Of a stretch of DNA of 7,903 nt, positions 5,872 through 7,903 are shown piece after piece. A model generated the notes under the pieces. The model saw only the letters and a list, made by a program, of their open reading frames with translations. It did no database searches and was not told the DNA's origin. How positions within the stretch are numbered: position 1 is the first letter of the stretch; each line of letters starts with the position of its first letter. Origin of the DNA: an uncultured Eubacterium sp. Its GTDB lineage: Bacteria; Bacillota; Clostridia; Eubacteriales; Eubacteriaceae. The stretch spans positions 1-7,903 of the forward strand of contig CACZTE010000067.1 of assembly GCA_902784045.1 (NCBI GenBank), given 5' to 3'. The position numbers and the translations under genes were made by a program.

Positions 5872-7903
5872 CTGATCTCATTTCGGAATTATTTGAGTCC
5901 GGGCTTTTTGCTGATATTGAAAAGGCGCTTCTGGCCGGACGTAAAATCAACCTTTCAAACGTGCAAAGCGGTTTGGAAGGTTTTTTGGCGTTGGGTACTT
6001 TTAACCGCCTGAAGAAAACAATGCTTTATCTGGCGCCTACCGATCAAGACGCATTAAACATTTCAAAAAAATTCGCAAAATATGATCCGAAGCATGTCTG
6101 TTATTATCCGGCGGAGCCGGCCCATGCCTATTTTTCCGACGCGGTCAGCAGGGATATCCCATATCAGCGGGTGGATACGCTGATGCGTTTGATTTCCGAC
6201 GATGACATGATTGCCATTACAACTCCGGAAGCCCTCCTAAAAAAAATCAAACCGCCGGAGCGTTTCGCCAAATCCGCTGTTGTGCTTCAATCTGGAGATA
6301 CCATTGATCCTGAAGTCCTGGTCGGGCGCCTGACCGATATGGGTTTTGAGCGTCTGCCGGAAATTGAAAGCAAAGGACAGGTTGCCAGACGCGGCGAGAT
6401 CGTCGATGTTTTTCCGCCGTCGTCCGACACGGCCTACCGTCTAGATTTTTTCGATGATGAAATTGAAAGTATCTGCACTTTGGACACCTATACCCAGCGC
6501 AGCGGTGAACCGGCGCAAACGCTGCGGATTCTTCCTGTGTCTGAGGACACGCTGACCAAATCTGAGCGGGAAATGGCCTTGGACAAAATCAAAGCGCGTT
6601 ACGATGAACGGGGATTATACGCCGAGCTCATGGCGGGACTGGATATCATCAGTCCCGAGCAGGATACCGTTTTGACGGCTTTTTGCGATGCTGACAGCGA
6701 CTTTACCCGCTATCTGCCAAAAGACAGCGTTGTCTTTTGGGATAATCCCGCGGTCTGCGAACAAAATACCGCGCGTTTTGAGGAAAAAACCAAAGAAGAT
6801 TATCAAAAGCTGATCGAATCCGGTTATCGTTTTCCGGAAGAAATGGACCGACTGATCAGTTTTAAGACGCTGTCGGAAAATCTCAGCTCTTTCTCTCAAA
6901 TCGCTTGTTCGCTTTTCAACGCGCCGAATCCCAAGGACGATTCGACGTTCAATCTGGATTTAAACGCGCGGGATATCGAAAACTTCGCCGGACGGATTCC
7001 CTATTTTATCGGCTATGTCAAACGTCATTTGGACGCCGGCCATCAGGTTGTGATTTGCTGCCGTTCAAAAAAAACCATGGCAAATATGCAAAGCCTTCTC
7101 GACGAGCATCAGCTTCATTCTCCCGATTTGCGCTTGACTTATCCGGAAATCATATCGGGTTTTGAACTTGAGGATTACGGCTTGGTCATCATTAATGAGT
7201 CGGATGTCTTTAAGCAAAAACGCGCGCGCAAAGTCAGACGCAAAAAAGATTCCAAGCGCATCGATAGTTTTACCGCGCTGAAAATCGGAGATTATGTCGT
7301 GCATGATGTTCACGGTATCGGCGTTTACCGCGGCATTTCAAAAATGCGCGCCGCCGGTAAAACCCGGGACATGATGGTCATCGAGTATTTCGGGGAAGAC
7401 AAGCTGTATATTCCCATCGAGCAGATGAACACCATTTCGGCCTATATCGGCACAGGAGGCGACCGCAAACCGAAAATCAACAACCTCAACCGCGGGGATT
7501 GGCAGCGAACCAAAGCCAAAGCAAAAGCGGCGGCGGCTGAAATCGCCAAGGATTTGGTCAAGCTTTATGCCGAACGCAGCAAAACCAAAGGCTTTGCTTT
7601 CGGGCCCGATACGGAATGGCAGGAAGAATTTGATAATGATTTTCCCTATGTCGAGACAGACGATCAGCTAAAGAGCATCGCCGAAATCAAACACGACATG
7701 GAAAAACAGCAGCCCATGGACAGATTGTTATGCGGAGATGTGGGTTACGGCAAAACCGAAGTGGCGATGCGCGCGGCTTTTAAAGCCGTGATGGCGGGCA
7801 AGCAGGTGGCGATGCTCGCGCCGACGACGATTTTAGCCGAGCAGCACGAAAAAACCTTCAAGGAGCGTTTTTCAAAATTCCCTGTCAAAATTGAATCAAT
7901 CAG
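5868..7903 (+). CDS. mfd: Transcription-repair coupling factor Mfd (3' end outside window)
   Basis: Mfd recognises RNA polymerase stalled at DNA damage, pushes it off the template with its ATP-driven translocase, and recruits UvrA for nucleotide excision repair. The window holds 678 codons of an expected 1,150 or so, with no stop or frameshift. From N to C: a UvrB-like region (roughly 1-300) with the conserved RRGEIVDVFPP segment (about 174-184); a middle domain; a basic linker rich in Lys and Arg (about 448-463); the RNA-polymerase-interacting, CarD-like domain starting at IGDYVVHDVHGIGVYRG (473-489); the LYIPIEQM segment; and the first translocase domain with Walker A GDVGYGKTE (623-631) and APTTILAEQH. 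The DEEQ/DEXQ Walker B box, later helicase motifs and C-terminal autoinhibitory domain lie beyond the edge. The ATG at 5868 overlaps the pth stop by 4 nt (ATGA) and has AGGGGA 9 nt upstream. In Bacillus the small gene fin lies between pth and mfd; here there is no room for it. Confidence 0.97.
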   Translation, partial: MTDLISELFESGLFADIEKALLAGRKINLSNVQSGLEGFLALGTFNRLKKTMLYLAPTDQDALNISKKFAKYDPKHVCYYPAEPAHAYFSDAVSRDIPYQRVDTLMRLISDDDMIAITTPEALLKKIKPPERFAKSAVVLQSGDTIDPEVLVGRLTDMGFERLPEIESKGQVARRGEIVDVFPPSSDTAYRLDFFDDEIESICTLDTYTQRSGEPAQTLRILPVSEDTLTKSEREMALDKIKARYDERGLYAELMAGLDIISPEQDTVLTAFCDADSDFTRYLPKDSVVFWDNPAVCEQNTARFEEKTKEDYQKLIESGYRFPEEMDRLISFKTLSENLSSFSQIACSLFNAPNPKDDSTFNLDLNARDIENFAGRIPYFIGYVKRHLDAGHQVVICCRSKKTMANMQSLLDEHQLHSPDLRLTYPEIISGFELEDYGLVIINESDVFKQKRARKVRRKKDSKRIDSFTALKIGDYVVHDVHGIGVYRGISKMRAAGKTRDMMVIEYFGEDKLYIPIEQMNTISAYIGTGGDRKPKINNLNRGDWQRTKAKAKAAAAEIAKDLVKLYAERSKTKGFAFGPDTEWQEEFDNDFPYVETDDQLKSIAEIKHDMEKQQPMDRLLCGDVGYGKTEVAMRAAFKAVMAGKQVAMLAPTTILAEQHEKTFKERFSKFPVKIESI

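Overview
The window comes from a bacterium, most likely a member of the Bacillota (Clostridia or Negativicutes type). The main reason is the gene order glmU-like, prs, pth, mfd, which is the conserved Bacillota housekeeping block (in Bacillus: glmU-prs-ctc-pth-fin-mfd). The Prs sequence style and purine-rich Shine-Dalgarno sites agree with this. Base composition looks balanced throughout, with no obvious compositional island. I cannot assign a genus.

Layout: all genes are on the + strand. Left part (1-3123): the 3' portion of a heavy-metal P1B-type ATPase gene, cut by the window edge, followed after 2 nt by a complete MATE-family exporter gene. These two look like one efflux transcription unit, which ends at a strong intrinsic terminator (3175-3205). 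Middle and right part (about 3263-7903): a good sigma-A-type promoter leads into a single-domain GlmU-like uridylyltransferase gene. A 221-nt spacer follows, holding a second candidate promoter and a structured leader with a repeated 11-bp sequence. Then come prs (PRPP synthetase), pth (peptidyl-tRNA hydrolase) and mfd (transcription-repair coupling factor). The last three are packed with start/stop overlaps (TAATG and ATGA). mfd runs off the right edge just after its Walker A motif.

Function: the left unit exports metal ions and probably an organic cation or drug. The right unit is core housekeeping: a nucleotide-sugar precursor for the cell wall (UDP-GlcNAc), PRPP for nucleotide synthesis, rescue of stalled peptidyl-tRNA, and rescue of stalled RNA polymerase at DNA lesions.

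I see no mobile element, CRISPR array, tRNA, rRNA or phage gene. The window looks mostly ordinary. The points most worth checking are the GlmU-like protein, which lacks the whole acetyltransferase half with no remnant downstream, and the repeat- and hairpin-rich prs leader.
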